Source: Spirochaetes bacterium ADurb.Bin133
Lineage (GTDB): Bacteria > Spirochaetota > GWE2-31-10 > MWDO01
DNA: 53,044 nt
NCBI GenBank assembly: GCA_002070605.1
Contig: MWDO01000017.1
Coordinates: forward strand, 1-53,044
Direction of reading: 5' to 3'
The translations under genes were made by a program, and so were the position numbers. The notes beneath the pieces are model-generated. The model made no database searches and was not told the origin of the DNA. It was given only the letters and a program-made list of their open reading frames with translations. This document shows positions 16,242 through 26,644 of this stretch, piece after piece. How positions within the stretch are numbered: the stretch's first letter is position 1; every line of letters starts with the position of its first letter.

Positions 16242-18605
16242 ATGTTAACGTCAATATACGCGTCGGACATTTTGGGGATAGTTCAGTCGAACCATCAGAG
16301 TCCGCACTGGATATTAGGAATTCATCCTATTGAGGTTATCGATCAGAACGGAGTTAAGAGAAACGTTCAGTCGGTCAGGGCTTTTTTACCCGAGGCAAAA
16401 CAGGCGTTTGTCGTTGAGAAGGACTCAAAAAAAGAGTGGGAGATGGGCAAGGTTCATAACGACGGACTTTTTGAAGGGGTCATCTGGGATAAGAAAGATA
16501 AGTTTAAGTATGTGATAAAGGTCCGCGATTATTACGGAAACGAATGGACGATGGAAGACCCGTACGAAGAGTGGGTGGAAGGGGTGTCCCAATTCGACAG
16601 GTATTTATTCAACAGATCGCAGCACTATAAGATTTATGAAAAGATGGGCGCGCATATTATAACCCGCGACGGTAAGAAAGGGGTTTACTTTTCAGTTTGG
16701 GCTCCAAACGCCGCGAGAGTCAGCGTTATCGGAAATTTTAACGGCTGGGACGGCAGAAAAAATCCGATGGAGTTGTTGAAAGATTCGGGAGTTTGGGTGT
16801 TGTTTATTCCGGGATTGAAAGAGGGCGAGGTTTATAAATTTGAAATCAAGACTCCAAGCGGCGAACTGATCGAGAAAGCCGATCCGTACGCTTCTTACGC
16901 CGAACTAAGACCAAAAACGGCGTCGGTTGTTTATACGTTGGAAGAGTATAAATGGAAAGACGACAAATGGCTCGAGGAGAGGGCAAAAAGAGACCTTATC
17001 AATCAACCGATATCGACTTACGAAGTCCATCTCGGCTCGTGGATGAGAGTTCCCGACGAGGGCAACAGAATGTTGACTTACGTTGAGTTTGCCGATAAAC
17101 TTGTAAATTACGTTAAGGATATGGGATTTACTCATATAGAGTTGCTTCCTATAGAAGAGCATCCTTTCGACGGAAGTTGGGGCTATCAGGTAACCGGATA
17201 TTACGCGCCTACTAGCAGATTCGGCAAACCGGACGAATTGCAGTATTTTATCGATAAGTGCCACGAGGCGGGAATCGGCGTAATATTGGATTGGGTGCCG
17301 GGACATTTTCCAAAGGACAAACACGGGCTCATCAATTTTGACGGAACGGCTCTTTACGAACACGCCGATCCGAGGTTGGGCGAGCACATGGATTGGGGAA
17401 CGAAGATTTTCAATTACGGCCGCCTTGAGGTCAAAAACTTTTTGATTTCAAACGCGCTCTATTGGGTGGACAAATTCCATTTTGACGGATTGAGAGTCGA
17501 CGCCGTAGCTTCGATGCTCTATCTCGATTACAGTAGAAAAGAGGGAGAATGGATACCGAATATGTTTGGCGGTAGAGAAAATCTCGAAGCGATAGAATTT
17601 TTTAAACACTTGAATTCTATTATCGCTCAATATTTCCCGGGAGTTTTGATGATCGCCGAAGAGTCTACTTCGTTTGCCGGAGTTACAAAGCCGGCTTACG
17701 CCAACGGTTTGGGATTTGGATTTAAGTGGAATATGGGATGGATGAACGATACGTTAAGATATATTCAGAAGGATCCCGTTCATAGAAAATACCATCATGG
17801 AGACTTGACTTTTAGCTTCCTGTACGCATGGTCTGAAAATTTTATTCTGCCTATATCTCACGACGAAGTTGTGCATGGGAAAGGTTCGATGATTAGTAAG
17901 ATGCCCGGAGACTACTGGCAGAAATTTGCAAACCTCAGAGCGTTCTATTCTTATATGTGGACGCATCCGGGTAAACAACTTCTATTTATGGGACAAGAGT
18001 TTGGTCAATTTGAAGAGTGGCGAGAGGATAAAAGTTTAGATTGGCATCTGCTTGATTTCGACTTTCATAGAGGTTTGAAAGAGTGCGTGAAGGATCTCAA
18101 TTTGCTTTATAAAAAAGAGAAGGCGTTGTGGGAAAAAGACGCGACTCCGGAAGGATTTATCGGCATTAATTGCGACGATTCGGATAACAGCACTATATCG
18201 TTTATCAGAAGGTCGAACGATCCTTTTGACTTCCTGGTAGTTGCAGTCAACTTTACGCCGGTGCCGAGAGAAGGTTATACGTTGGGCGTCCCTGAAAATT
18301 GTTTCTACGAAGAGGTGTTTAACAGCGATGCCGGCAAATATTGCGGTAGCAATATCGGCAACTTCGGCGGAGTTATGGCGAGAGAGCCCGGGTCTTTCTG
18401 GATGCCGTATTCAATCGACGTTATCGTTCCTCCTTTAGGTTGCGTTATATTCAAACCGAGATACGATAAAAAACCTGAGAAACCGAAGGTCGTCGAGGAA
18501 AAGAAAAAAGAAGAAAAGAAATCAGGAGTTAAAGTGGAAGTCAAGTCGACCGAACAGCCGGCAAAGCCAAAAACGACGAAAAAAACTACTTCAAAGGTAA
18601 AATAA
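16242..18605 (+). CDS. glgB: 1,4-alpha-glucan branching enzyme
   Basis: A 787-residue glycogen branching enzyme (GH13). It has an N-terminal N1-like region, a CBM48 domain ([20 protein letters not shown], about residues 147-166) and the catalytic barrel. The nucleophile is in [10 protein letters not shown] (Asp near 418), the acid/base in MIAEEST (Glu near 472) and the third carboxylate in SHDEVVHGK (Asp near 540). The last ~45 residues are an unusual Lys/Glu/Pro/Thr-rich tail ([26 protein letters not shown]) beyond the normal C-terminal beta domain. It starts at ATG behind GGAGG. No other glycogen gene is in the window. Confidence 0.96.
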   Translation: MLTSIYASDILGIVQSNHQSPHWILGIHPIEVIDQNGVKRNVQSVRAFLPEAKQAFVVEKDSKKEWEMGKVHNDGLFEGVIWDKKDKFKYVIKVRDYYGNEWTMEDPYEEWVEGVSQFDRYLFNRSQHYKIYEKMGAHIITRDGKKGVYFSVWAPNAARVSVIGNFNGWDGRKNPMELLKDSGVWVLFIPGLKEGEVYKFEIKTPSGELIEKADPYASYAELRPKTASVVYTLEEYKWKDDKWLEERAKRDLINQPISTYEVHLGSWMRVPDEGNRMLTYVEFADKLVNYVKDMGFTHIELLPIEEHPFDGSWGYQVTGYYAPTSRFGKPDELQYFIDKCHEAGIGVILDWVPGHFPKDKHGLINFDGTALYEHADPRLGEHMDWGTKIFNYGRLEVKNFLISNALYWVDKFHFDGLRVDAVASMLYLDYSRKEGEWIPNMFGGRENLEAIEFFKHLNSIIAQYFPGVLMIAEESTSFAGVTKPAYANGLGFGFKWNMGWMNDTLRYIQKDPVHRKYHHGDLTFSFLYAWSENFILPISHDEVVHGKGSMISKMPGDYWQKFANLRAFYSYMWTHPGKQLLFMGQEFGQFEEWREDKSLDWHLLDFDFHRGLKECVKDLNLLYKKEKALWEKDATPEGFIGINCDDSDNSTISFIRRSNDPFDFLVVAVNFTPVPREGYTLGVPENCFYEEVFNSDAGKYCGSNIGNFGGVMAREPGSFWMPYSIDVIVPPLGCVIFKPRYDKKPEKPKVVEEKKKEEKKSGVKVEVKSTEQPAKPKTTKKTTSKVK

Positions 18606-18616
18606 AATTTAATAAT

Positions 18617-18655
18617 AGCCGGCGACTTCGCTCTCCGGCTGTTTTATTATTTTTT
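18617..18655 (+). terminator. Probable terminator after glgB
   Basis: AGCCGG and CCGGCT enclose a 12-base loop, followed by GTTTTATTATTTTTT. The stem is only 6 bp, so it may be partial. Confidence 0.55.
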
Positions 18656-18665
18656 CGAGGGATAG

Positions 18666-19559
18666 ATGCAGGAATCTATATTATATTTTTTTAGGGATAT
18701 ATCCAATCCCGTTTTGGATAAGATATTTACCATAATTACTATGTTGGGCGAGGAGTATTTTATTATCGCCGTTATATCTCTTGTTTATTGGAATATATCA
18801 AAACGATACGGCTTTATTCTAACTCTTAGTTTTTTGGTATCGGCCGCGAGTTCGGAGATTCTTAAATTATTGTTTCACACAAAAAGACCGTTCGAGGTTC
18901 TTGAAAATTTGCGTCCCGTAAGAGTCGAGACCGCTTTGGGCTATTCGTTTCCAAGCGGACATACGCAAGCCGCGACAAGTTTTTTTGTAACGGGATCGCT
19001 GTTTTATAAAAAGATCAATCTTGTTATATTGGCGCTTGTAATATCGGCGCTTGTCGCGCTCTCAAGGTTGTATCTGAGAGTCCATTGGCTGATAGACGTA
19101 ATAGGCGGATTGGCGATTGGATTTGTCATCTCGATAATAATGTACTTTATACTCGACGAAATTAGTAAAAATGTGAAAAGACGCTCTATGTTCGTTTTGG
19201 CATCTTTTATCGTAACGTCGATAGCGCTTGTCGTTTTAAATATCTTCGAATTAGCGGCGGGGTTTGGAGATATAAAAATAAAGTCGGTATTTAAAGTTTT
19301 GAGCGTATTGGGAGGTTGTTCTTTGGGTTTTTTTCTTGAAGATAAGATAATAAAATTTTCAAATAAAAACTCTTTTGTCAAAAAAACGATCGTCTTTGTT
19401 TTAGGAATCGCAACTACGCTGTTTTTTATGATTGCTTTAAAAAAAGTTTTTCCTGAAAAATATCTGTTTGACTCAATCAGATACTTTTTTATAGGATTTT
19501 GGATCGCTTTTTTATACCCTTTGCTCTGTTTAAATTTCAAGTTATTTTCGAGAGGGTAA
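18666..19559 (+). CDS. PAP2-superfamily membrane phosphatase
   Basis: A 297-residue polytopic protein with a type 2 phosphatidic-acid-phosphatase active site in three parts: KLLFHTKRPF (about residue 65), PSGHTQAA (about 97) and SRLYLRVHWLIDVIGG (about 132). In this superfamily the two His residues and the RP and SR arginines hydrolyse lipid phosphates such as undecaprenyl pyrophosphate or phosphatidate outside the cytoplasmic membrane. Several further spans follow in the C-terminal half (FVLASFIVTSIALVVLNIF, KTIVFVLGIATTLFFMI). The next gene begins 4 bp later, so the pair is an operon. The precise lipid substrate cannot be told from sequence. Confidence 0.85.
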   Translation: MQESILYFFRDISNPVLDKIFTIITMLGEEYFIIAVISLVYWNISKRYGFILTLSFLVSAASSEILKLLFHTKRPFEVLENLRPVRVETALGYSFPSGHTQAATSFFVTGSLFYKKINLVILALVISALVALSRLYLRVHWLIDVIGGLAIGFVISIIMYFILDEISKNVKRRSMFVLASFIVTSIALVVLNIFELAAGFGDIKIKSVFKVLSVLGGCSLGFFLEDKIIKFSNKNSFVKKTIVFVLGIATTLFFMIALKKVFPEKYLFDSIRYFFIGFWIAFLYPLLCLNFKLFSRG

Positions 19560-19563
19560 AACT

Positions 19564-20397
19564 TTGAAAAAAATTGCAGTTTTAATTTTTGCTTTGACTG
19601 TTTCTCTACTTAACTCTTTCGACGGACTAACCGATAAACCCGGTTCTCATATTGAAATTACAAAAGATGTTTTGAGAAATTTGTTTAACGCAGATTTCGG
19701 CGAAGTCGTTAAAATAAACAAGAACATAATCTACGGTATCGAATATTATGAAGTTAAGGATAAAAGATATTCAGACGTCTTGGCTTACGCCTCAAGAGAC
19801 ATCGATTTGTATTATTTCAGCGGAGTAGTTCAACACGCTCAGACGGCTCCATACGATATAAACAAGGAGTATTCTAAAGAAAAACTCATAAAAATGAAGA
19901 ACGAGAGTATTTCCAATTATGTAGCCTATATTCAGACTGAGATGAAGAAAGTCGACGATTTGTTTGAAAAAGGGGAGTTATATTGGGGATATTATTCGTT
20001 AGGTTTTGTACTTCACTCGTTTCAAGATCTTTTTGCGCATCATGGAATGACTAACGAGATGCACTCGTATTTTTCTAAAAACGGCGCTAATCCCGATTAC
20101 GATAAAACTTCTATAGACAATTGTCGCGCTAATACTAAATATTTTTTTAATAGATTAGATCGCTTTTTATCCGCCAAAAATATCGATAAATTCAGATCGA
20201 ATTTAAACAGTCCCGTTTCAGAAAATTATGGAGAAAAAGAGGTGAAAAAATTTTTGAAAAGAGGTAAGGATATCTATTTATACGGACCGATCTTTTTATT
20301 TTTTACAAATAGTAGCAAAAAAGCAATAAAGTATTACGACGAGATCAAATGGAACGTAGAGGAAGTCGTTAGCGCCATATACGAACAATCTGAATAA
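19564..20397 (+). CDS. Exported phospholipase C / P1-nuclease-like protein
   Basis: A 277-residue protein beginning at TTG (19564), which gives MKKIAVLIFALTVSLLNSF, a signal peptide. The core GYYSLGFVLHSFQDLFAHHG (about residues 140-159) matches the helix with H-x-x-x-D and a trailing His used to bind zinc in the phospholipase C/P1 nuclease fold; an upstream SHIEITKDVL supplies a further candidate His. The family assignment is moderate. Pairing with a PAP2 phosphatase four bases upstream suggests lipid turnover in the envelope, since phospholipase C releases headgroups and PAP2 enzymes act on lipid phosphates; that link is inference. Confidence 0.65.
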   Translation: MKKIAVLIFALTVSLLNSFDGLTDKPGSHIEITKDVLRNLFNADFGEVVKINKNIIYGIEYYEVKDKRYSDVLAYASRDIDLYYFSGVVQHAQTAPYDINKEYSKEKLIKMKNESISNYVAYIQTEMKKVDDLFEKGELYWGYYSLGFVLHSFQDLFAHHGMTNEMHSYFSKNGANPDYDKTSIDNCRANTKYFFNRLDRFLSAKNIDKFRSNLNSPVSENYGEKEVKKFLKRGKDIYLYGPIFLFFTNSSKKAIKYYDEIKWNVEEVVSAIYEQSE

Positions 20398-20571
20398 AAC
20401 GAAAGTTATCCTAAACTGTGAAAATATTTCGCGCTTTCGCGCATACGCGTAATTTTTTCGCGCTGAAAACGTAGTTTTTTTAATGATTTTGACTTCTATG
20501 AGAGTTTTAAACTTAAATAAATGGCGCGATTGTTGCTTTATCATTAGAAAATATTATTATAGGAGATTAAA

Positions 20572-20997
20572 ATGAAAAAGAGAGTAACAATTGTCGCGCT
20601 GCTAACGCTGGCGCTAACGTTTGGGTTATTTGCGCAGGAAGAGACCGTTAAATTGAAGGGCAAAGTAACGGTAAGCAACAGAATTAATCCCGAATTGTCC
20701 GCTAACGGAAAAACTTCGTTATTGATTATGCCGAGATTTATATCGGAAGATTTAAAAGACGGCGAAGAGATAGCGATCGAAGGGACAAAAGGGGAAATTA
20801 ATAGGGGGAAAGGATTCAGAAACGTAGAGAAGATTGAAGTTATTTTTGTAAAGAAATTAACTGTCGATGGAAAAACGGTCGATATCGAAAAAGAATTCTG
20901 CGGCGATAGAAACGGAATGAGAGGTCCCCGCGTAAAAAAAGACTTTCGCAATGGATTTAAAATGGATATAGATAAACGCAATAAAAATATCAAATAA
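20572..20997 (+). CDS. Small exported protein, possible OB-fold
   Basis: A 141-residue protein with a signal peptide ending near LTFGLFAQ. The mature part begins VKLKGKVTVSNRINPEL and continues with alternating strands (TSLLIMPRF, DGEEIAIEGTKG, NVEKIEVIFVKKLTVDGKTV), a layout like small periplasmic OB-fold proteins. The C-terminus is strongly basic (RGPRVKKDFRNGFKMDIDKR), which might bind acidic polymers. I recognise no specific family. AGGAG precedes the ATG. A CG-flanked ACAATTGT palindrome lies inside the signal-peptide coding sequence (20587-20594). Confidence 0.65.
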   Translation: MKKRVTIVALLTLALTFGLFAQEETVKLKGKVTVSNRINPELSANGKTSLLIMPRFISEDLKDGEEIAIEGTKGEINRGKGFRNVEKIEVIFVKKLTVDGKTVDIEKEFCGDRNGMRGPRVKKDFRNGFKMDIDKRNKNIK

Positions 20998-21036
20998 TAC
21001 CATTCGATTGTTTAATTAAAACCGGATCAGGGTAAT

Positions 21037-21134
21037 CCGTCAGTTTTTTTGGGAATAAAAAATATTTGTTTCATATGTGTCATTTTTATCTTTAACATCA
21101 TATGCGTTATTTTCCCGCTCAAAAAACTGACGGG
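21037..21134 (-). repeat. CATATG element 5 (upstream of the histidine kinase)
   Basis: Arms CCGTCAGTTTTTTTGGG (21037) and CAAAAAACTGACGGG (ending 21134). Read on the minus strand, two units (cores 21072 and 21099, 27 bp apart) are followed by a leader ending in the left arm (AAATATTTTTTATTCCC). It is one of the cleanest short copies. Confidence 0.85.
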
Positions 21135-21143
21135 CGCGGATCA

Positions 21144-21225
21144 GGCGGAGATAAAGATTGCTAAAAAAACCGAAAATTGTTAGAATACAAAAATCGGAAC
21201 AGCGATTATCTCCGCCAATTTTTTT
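21144..21225 (+). promoter_or_regulatory. Promoter of the histidine kinase flanked by an 11-bp inverted repeat
   Basis: GGCGGAGATAA (21144-21154) and TTATCTCCGCC (21206-21216) are perfect inverted copies 51 bp apart. Between them lies TTGCTA (21158-21163), a 17-bp spacer and TAGAAT (21181-21186). The downstream arm would be in the 5' leader and is followed by AATTTTTTT, so the pair could also form a terminator-like hairpin in a read-through transcript. The kinase ATG is 22 bp after the second arm and has no clear ribosome-binding site. Confidence 0.55.
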
Positions 21226-21237
21226 GACTATGCCGTT

Positions 21238-22491
21238 ATGAAAAAGAATATATTAAAAGGATTACTATTAGGATTTTCAATAACCGTTTATTTTTCTTTT
21301 AATATAATTTTTTTCCTATTAATAACGGGGCATATCAAGAAAGAAAAGATATATATTAATTATAATATTGAAAAATTGGCGTTTCGTATATTGGAAGCGA
21401 ATCGCGAAGGGGTATTAGAGGATATATTTGATTATTATAGAGAAATAAAGGGATTTGCCATATACGATTCGCGGTTTGAAATAGAGCTTGGATACGGCGA
21501 TTATTTTACGGAAGAGGAGATATACGATTTTTTTTTAGGAAATGTGGAGATAATATTCGATAAAAAATCAAACTCTTTTATATTTCTTAGACAAATAGGC
21601 GGAATGGGGAATATTCGGAGCGTTACCGGCATTAATGGAAATATTTTGAGGTATTCGGATAAAATATTATTTCTAAAGATCGACGCGTATAATTATCAAA
21701 AAAATAGAATTTTATATTTTATGATGTTATCTCTGTTTCCTATAATTTTATTACTATTGATTATCGTTTTAGCGCTATTGTATAGAAAAAACGAGTCGTA
21801 TAAAATAAAAATTGAGGAGCATCAAACGCTCGCTAAACTTGGGGAGGCGTCTAGAACCCTCGCGCACGAGATAAAGAATCCGCTTGGAGCGATAAATATA
21901 CAGCTTGGGTATCTTAAAAAGATTGCTCCGGAAAATATCGTTAAAGAATTCGGCGTTTTTGAATACGAATTGGATAGAATAAAAAGTATAACGGACAGGA
22001 TTGGCGATTTTTTAAGAGACCCTTTAGGTTTTCCTCAAGAATTTAACGTTATAAATTATATCAATGAGATAATAAAGAATAAAAAGTATCGATTCATTAT
22101 TGAAGATAATACAATTGACGCTGATATTTTTTTTGATAAAAGACGGTTTGAAAGTATTATAGAAAACGCCCTTAATAATGCGATGGAAAGTCAGGACGAA
22201 GCTGAGAATATTGATCCTATTAAAATTATTGCGGACAATAGTAAAGATTTTGTTATTATCAGCATAGTAGACAAAGGAATAGGCTTGAGAGATAAGGGAA
22301 AAGATATATTTCAGCCGTATTACACGACGAAAACAAAAGGTTCGGGTATCGGGCTTTCGATAGTTAAAAGATTTATCGAGGCAAACGGCGGAAAAATTGA
22401 AATTTATAATAACGACGACAGAGGGGCGACCGCTAAATTATATATAAAAAAAGGAAAAACCAAAGATGAAAATACTGATTGTAGACGATGA
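21238..22491 (+). CDS. Sensor histidine kinase (NtrB/AtoS-like)
   Basis: A 417-residue membrane kinase. A first span (about residues 9-30) and a second (about 160-182, YFMMLSLFPIILLLLIIVLA) enclose an extracytoplasmic sensor domain of about 130 residues. The cytoplasmic part has the phospho-acceptor helix LGEASRTLAHEIKNPLGAI with His near 210, an N-box NALNNAMES (about 312), and ATP-lid glycines DKGIGL and GSGIGLSIVKRF (about 345-375). It should phosphorylate the NtrC-type regulator encoded next, with which it overlaps by 26 bp. The signal is unknown. Confidence 0.93.
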   Translation: MKKNILKGLLLGFSITVYFSFNIIFFLLITGHIKKEKIYINYNIEKLAFRILEANREGVLEDIFDYYREIKGFAIYDSRFEIELGYGDYFTEEEIYDFFLGNVEIIFDKKSNSFIFLRQIGGMGNIRSVTGINGNILRYSDKILFLKIDAYNYQKNRILYFMMLSLFPIILLLLIIVLALLYRKNESYKIKIEEHQTLAKLGEASRTLAHEIKNPLGAINIQLGYLKKIAPENIVKEFGVFEYELDRIKSITDRIGDFLRDPLGFPQEFNVINYINEIIKNKKYRFIIEDNTIDADIFFDKRRFESIIENALNNAMESQDEAENIDPIKIIADNSKDFVIISIVDKGIGLRDKGKDIFQPYYTTKTKGSGIGLSIVKRFIEANGGKIEIYNNDDRGATAKLYIKKGKTKDENTDCRR

Positions 22492-23809
22492 ACAGAATAT
22501 TCGCGAATCGATATCTAAATTTCTAAAACTTGAAAATTATGAAATATCCCAAGCGGCTAACGGATTATCGGCAAAAAGGGCTTTGGAGGAGGAACTGTTT
22601 GATCTGGTAATTTTAGATCTCAAAATTCCGGGGATAACCGGTCTGGAACTGCTCGAGTGGATGCAAAAAGAGGGGCAGACCCCGCCGACGATTATGATTT
22701 CGGCTTACGGAGAGATTAAGGACGCCGTAAACGCTATGAAATTAGGCGCAAAAGACTACCTTGTGAAGCCTTTTGATCCGGAAGAGTTGTTGATAAAAAT
22801 TAAAAGAGTAGCGTCCGAAAGAAAGGCGATTGAAAAATATTCCGATCCGACTTCGAGCTCCTCGATTGAAATGATTGGGAATTCAATAGAAATTATGAGA
22901 ATTAAAGAGAATATTAAAAAGATAGCGAATACCTCTTCTAACGTTTTGATTACCGGAGCAAGCGGAACGGGCAAAGAGATTGCCGCTCGATTAATTCACG
23001 ATCTATCTTTGAGGAGGGATAAAACTTTTTATCCGATAAATATAGGCGGAATCCCGGAAAATTTGCTGGAAAGCGAGCTCTTTGGCTATGAAAAGGGGGC
23101 TTTTACCGGCGCTAACTCTCTAAAAAAAGGAATATTTGAAGTCGCAAACGGCGGAACGTTATTTTTAGACGAAATAGGGGATATGCCGCTATTTTTACAG
23201 GTAAAAATTTTAAGAACGTTGCAAGATAGAAAAATTCAAAGATTGGGCGCGACTCAATTAATACCGCTTGATTTGAGAATTATTTCGGCTACAAATAAAG
23301 AGATAGAAACTGAAGTAAAGGAAGGAAAATTTAGAGAAGATTTATATTACCGTCTGAATGTCGCTAAAATTCATCTTCCGCCGCTAAAAGATAGGATTGA
23401 AGACGTAGCTCCTTTGGTAAGATATTTTATAGAAAAATTCAATAAAAGTATGAACAAAAATATTGAAGGCATAACGGAAGACGCTCTTGAAGCTTTAAAA
23501 CGGTATGATTTTCCCGGTAATATTAGGGAACTGGAGAATATAATCGAGCGCGTCTTTATTTTTTGCGAAGGTAACAAAATACTTTTAAAAGATATTGAGT
23601 CTAATATTAATTTACCCGATAGGACGAAGCCGTCAAAACAATTGTCGCATGAAATATCCGGAAGTATAAAAGACGCTGAAAAACGTCAGATAATTTTAGC
23701 TCTGCAAAGATGGGACGGCAACAGGACTAAAGCGGCTGAAGAACTTGGAATTTCAAGGAGAACTTTGATTAATAAAATAAAATATTATGATATAACGACA
23801 AATTTATAA
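22466..23809 (+). CDS. Sigma-54-dependent response regulator (NtrC family)
   Basis: A 447-residue three-domain activator. The receiver begins [14 protein letters not shown] with phospho-acceptor Asp near 51 in VILDLKIPG. The AAA+ domain has Walker [14 protein letters not shown] (about 164), the sigma-54 contact loop GAFTGA (about 211) and Walker [14 protein letters not shown] (about 229), with an arginine-finger region in [11 protein letters not shown] Fis-type helix-turn-helix closes the protein ([20 protein letters not shown]). An intact GAFTGA predicts that the organism uses sigma-54. It is translationally coupled to the kinase. Targets are not evident here. Confidence 0.95.
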   Translation: MKILIVDDEQNIRESISKFLKLENYEISQAANGLSAKRALEEELFDLVILDLKIPGITGLELLEWMQKEGQTPPTIMISAYGEIKDAVNAMKLGAKDYLVKPFDPEELLIKIKRVASERKAIEKYSDPTSSSSIEMIGNSIEIMRIKENIKKIANTSSNVLITGASGTGKEIAARLIHDLSLRRDKTFYPINIGGIPENLLESELFGYEKGAFTGANSLKKGIFEVANGGTLFLDEIGDMPLFLQVKILRTLQDRKIQRLGATQLIPLDLRIISATNKEIETEVKEGKFREDLYYRLNVAKIHLPPLKDRIEDVAPLVRYFIEKFNKSMNKNIEGITEDALEALKRYDFPGNIRELENIIERVFIFCEGNKILLKDIESNINLPDRTKPSKQLSHEISGSIKDAEKRQIILALQRWDGNRTKAAEELGISRRTLINKIKYYDITTNL

Positions 23810-23904
23810 AATATTAAAAATATTTGTCAATTATTTGATTTTCCCTTTAAAAATAAAAAAAATAGTATATAATGTATATATATATTATGTTTGGGGGCGA
23901 GATT

Positions 23905-25056
23905 ATGAAAAACAGATTTTTATTAAGCGCATTATTTGTGTTAATAGTTGCAGCGGTCGTTAATCCAAAAACGTTGAAAATATCAAGAGACAAAACTATT
24001 TTAAAGGACGGTCCCGGTAATTACTACGATAATATAACGGTTTTGAGAAAAAATTCTGAAGTTGATTTGATTAAAGAGGCGGAGGAAGACGCCGGTTGGT
24101 ATTACGTATCGTATAATTCTAAGAAAGGCTACATTTCAAAATTAGCTCTGTCTGAAAGAAAAAAATCGGCGGATCCTTTCGATTCTTTTGGCGGAGAATT
24201 TAACTCCGGTTCGGCTCTGAAAAACGAGCTTTCTCCGGCTTCTTATACGGCGGCAATTAAAGGATTCGCATTGGAATATTCAAAAAAACGAAATATGAAA
24301 AAAGTAGACCTTGATAGTTTTTTTAAATTACTAAGTTTTAAAGCTTTGGATGTAATAAAAGTAATGAATGAAACAAAACTTGCTTATTTTCCCAAAAAAG
24401 GGGAGATGATCGGAGTTCAGAACGCGTACGTTAATCAATGGATGGAAGGGGTAGGGTTGGCCGTATCTATGAATGTTTTACAAAACGGTATAGTTTACGA
24501 CGCCGCTATGACCAAGAGACTAAACATTATCGCTAATATTTTGATTAGACAAACTTACGACTACGATAGAATGTATTACGTAGTTATTATAAAAGACCCC
24601 GAGCCGGTAGCCTATTCGGGACCCGGAGGATACATATTTATAAGCGATACTCTTATAACTATGCTTACCGATTATAGAGAAATCGTTGCGATATTAGCGC
24701 ACGAGATCGGGCATATCGCTATGAGACACGGTTATAGAGATTTGGCGATAGATACGGCGAGGGAAAATATGAAAGAATCTTTCGACGAACTTGATTCTGA
24801 AACGCTGACTGAAGAAGAGATGGAACTGTCGGACGAACTGCAATCTATAATTGATAGCGCCGTCGAGGCTCTCAAATTGGTAAGAGACGATATTGAAGAG
24901 TACGAAGCGGACGACGTCGCCTTAGAGTTACTAAGAAGATATAAAATCAATAGAAGTTATCTGAAAAATACTCTTGCCAAAGTATATTTAAAACTTGGCT
25001 CGTCGTATCCTGAATATAAAACTCAGTTTGAAAGAAGAATATCGCGAATTAAGTAG
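23905..25056 (+). CDS. Exported M48-type zinc metalloprotease with SH3 domain
   Basis: About 383 residues from the ATG at 23905, which follows GGGGGCGAG; an upstream in-frame ATG at 23872 has no such site. A signal peptide (MKNRFLLSALFVLIVAAVVN) precedes a bacterial SH3 domain (DGPGNYYDNITVLRKNSEV, then WYYVSYNSKKGYISK). The protease core has the zinc motif HEIGH (about residue 266) in EIVAILAHEIGHIAMRHG, with the third ligand Glu in YEADDVALELL (about 333). Proteins of this type (BepA/LoiP-like) degrade or help assemble envelope proteins; the SH3 domain suggests binding to cell wall. The next gene follows after 7 bp. Confidence 0.9.
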   Translation: MKNRFLLSALFVLIVAAVVNPKTLKISRDKTILKDGPGNYYDNITVLRKNSEVDLIKEAEEDAGWYYVSYNSKKGYISKLALSERKKSADPFDSFGGEFNSGSALKNELSPASYTAAIKGFALEYSKKRNMKKVDLDSFFKLLSFKALDVIKVMNETKLAYFPKKGEMIGVQNAYVNQWMEGVGLAVSMNVLQNGIVYDAAMTKRLNIIANILIRQTYDYDRMYYVVIIKDPEPVAYSGPGGYIFISDTLITMLTDYREIVAILAHEIGHIAMRHGYRDLAIDTARENMKESFDELDSETLTEEEMELSDELQSIIDSAVEALKLVRDDIEEYEADDVALELLRRYKINRSYLKNTLAKVYLKLGSSYPEYKTQFERRISRIK

Positions 25057-25063
25057 AAACCGG

Positions 25064-25765
25064 ATGAGATGTTGCAAAATATTTTTTTTCCTCCTGCTTA
25101 TTGCGACGATATTGTCGTGTAAGACGTCTCCTGAAAACAGAGCTGAAGTCAAATATGACGCGGAAGAGAAGAAAATATTAGATTTACAAAAACGCCTTGA
25201 AGAAGCCGCTCAGACCTTTATCGGAAAAAAAGTAAACTCAAAAGTTTCAGTAAATAATAAGGATTTTTCGCTTGATTGTATTGGAACCGTCGCGGCTTTG
25301 TATTATAGCATAGGATACGATATACAAAAAGACAGCTGGAATTATAGCGGAAACGGCGTATCGAGACTATACGAAAGTCTTAAAGACAAGGGGTTGTTGA
25401 TTTCGGATAAAACGCCGGAAGTGGGAGATATAATATTTTGGGATCACACCTGGGATAGAAACGGCGACGGAATTATCGGCAACGATCCTTTGACGCACTC
25501 GGGAATTGTCTTAAAAACGGAAGAGGACGGGACGATACATTATCTTCACGCCAATTATTACTACGGTATCGTTATCGAATATATGAATCTACTTCGTCCC
25601 GACGTATATAGAGACGAGAATGGAAAAACGCTGAATTCTCCGCTATTCGACGGCTCAAATTCGCGCAAACACCCTCCTAAGTGGCTTGCGGGCGATTTGT
25701 GGAGGGATTACGGGCGAATTCTCAAGCCCGGAGAATATTTGGATTATTTTAGGATAGAACAATGA
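25064..25765 (+). CDS. NlpC/P60-like lipoprotein, putative peptidoglycan hydrolase
   Basis: About 233 residues from the ATG at 25064, which yields a lipoprotein signal ([13 protein letters not shown]). An earlier in-frame start at 24995 lies inside the protease gene and would bury the signal, so I reject it. The catalytic Cys is probably that of [16 protein letters not shown] (about residue 72), and the His that of THSGIVLK (about 144), the order used by NlpC/P60 and CHAP amidases. An acidic EF-hand-like loop, [11 protein letters not shown], precedes the His. It is placed between a wall-binding protease and nfo, with a 4-base ATGA overlap to nfo. Confidence 0.78.
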   Translation: MRCCKIFFFLLLIATILSCKTSPENRAEVKYDAEEKKILDLQKRLEEAAQTFIGKKVNSKVSVNNKDFSLDCIGTVAALYYSIGYDIQKDSWNYSGNGVSRLYESLKDKGLLISDKTPEVGDIIFWDHTWDRNGDGIIGNDPLTHSGIVLKTEEDGTIHYLHANYYYGIVIEYMNLLRPDVYRDENGKTLNSPLFDGSNSRKHPPKWLAGDLWRDYGRILKPGEYLDYFRIEQ

Positions 25766-26607
25766 AGTATCTTGGAGCTCACGTAAGTTCAAGCGGCGGA
25801 GTTGAAAACGCCCCGATAAACGCCGCAAATATAGGAGCAAAAGCGTTCGCTCTTTTTGTAAAAAACCAGATGCAGTGGAGCGCTCCGCCGTTAACAAAAA
25901 AAAATATTGACGAATTTAAAACAAATATGGAAAAATACGGTTTTGATTACAAATACGTTCTTCCGCACGATAGTTATCTGATAAATCTTGGCAGTCCCGA
26001 ATCCGAAAAACATAAAAAGTCGCTATCGTCCTTTATAGAAGAGGCGCGAAGATGCGAACAATTGTCGCTTAAATATCTAAACTTCCATCCCGGAAGTCAT
26101 CTCAAACTCATTAGCGAGGAGGAGTGCCTGCAAAAAATCGCCGACTCGATAAATACCGCTATATCGCAAACCGACTCCCTAATTTTTTTGATAGAAAATA
26201 CGGCGGGGCAAGGGTCTAATCTTGGTTATAAATTTGAACAGATAAAAACTATAATTGACGAAGTAAAAGATAAATCTAGAGTCGGCGTATGTCTCGACAC
26301 TTGTCATACGTTTGCCGCAGGATACGATCTGAGAGATAAAAAATCGTTTGATGCGACAATTGTCGCGTTTGATCAAATCATAGGAATTCAATACCTCAAA
26401 GCGGCTCATATCAATGATTCAAAAAAAGGGCTTGGCAGTAGAGTCGATAGACACGAGAGCATCGGTAAAGGAGAACTTGGCGTCGAAACCTTTAAGATAC
26501 TGATGAACGACGAAAGATTTGACGATATGCCGCTTATATTAGAAACAATCGACGAAACGCTCTGGGCGGAAGAGATTAAAACGCTCTATTCTTTTGTTGA
26601 AAAATAG
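25762..26607 (+). CDS. nfo: Endonuclease IV (AP endonuclease)
   Basis: A 281-residue TIM-barrel enzyme that cleaves 5' to abasic sites in base excision repair using three zinc ions. Ligand-bearing motifs are present in order: [44 protein letters not shown], and [20 protein letters not shown], with the last ligand in LILETI. Length is standard. It ends the protease-NlpC-nfo operon and is followed by two ACAATTGT palindromes in the short convergent spacer. It also contains two such palindromes in its coding sequence (26058 and 26356). Confidence 0.96.
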   Translation: MKYLGAHVSSSGGVENAPINAANIGAKAFALFVKNQMQWSAPPLTKKNIDEFKTNMEKYGFDYKYVLPHDSYLINLGSPESEKHKKSLSSFIEEARRCEQLSLKYLNFHPGSHLKLISEEECLQKIADSINTAISQTDSLIFLIENTAGQGSNLGYKFEQIKTIIDEVKDKSRVGVCLDTCHTFAAGYDLRDKKSFDATIVAFDQIIGIQYLKAAHINDSKKGLGSRVDRHESIGKGELGVETFKILMNDERFDDMPLILETIDETLWAEEIKTLYSFVEK

Positions 26608-26637
26608 CGCGACAATTGTTTGGAATACGACAATTGT
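26606..26637. repeat. Two copies of the ACAATTGT palindrome
   Basis: GCGCGACAATTGTTT at 26608 and CGACAATTGTTTT at 26628 occupy the 37-bp convergent spacer after nfo. They are representatives of an octamer that recurs at least sixteen times across the window. Confidence 0.7.
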
Positions 26638-26644
26638 TTTAGGT

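Noticed and set aside
20398-20571. Possible RNA structure in the GC-rich CGCGCTTTCGCGC region
   Set aside because: Only short CGCG-type pairings are visible, with no promoter-terminator pair; I see nothing further in this spacer.
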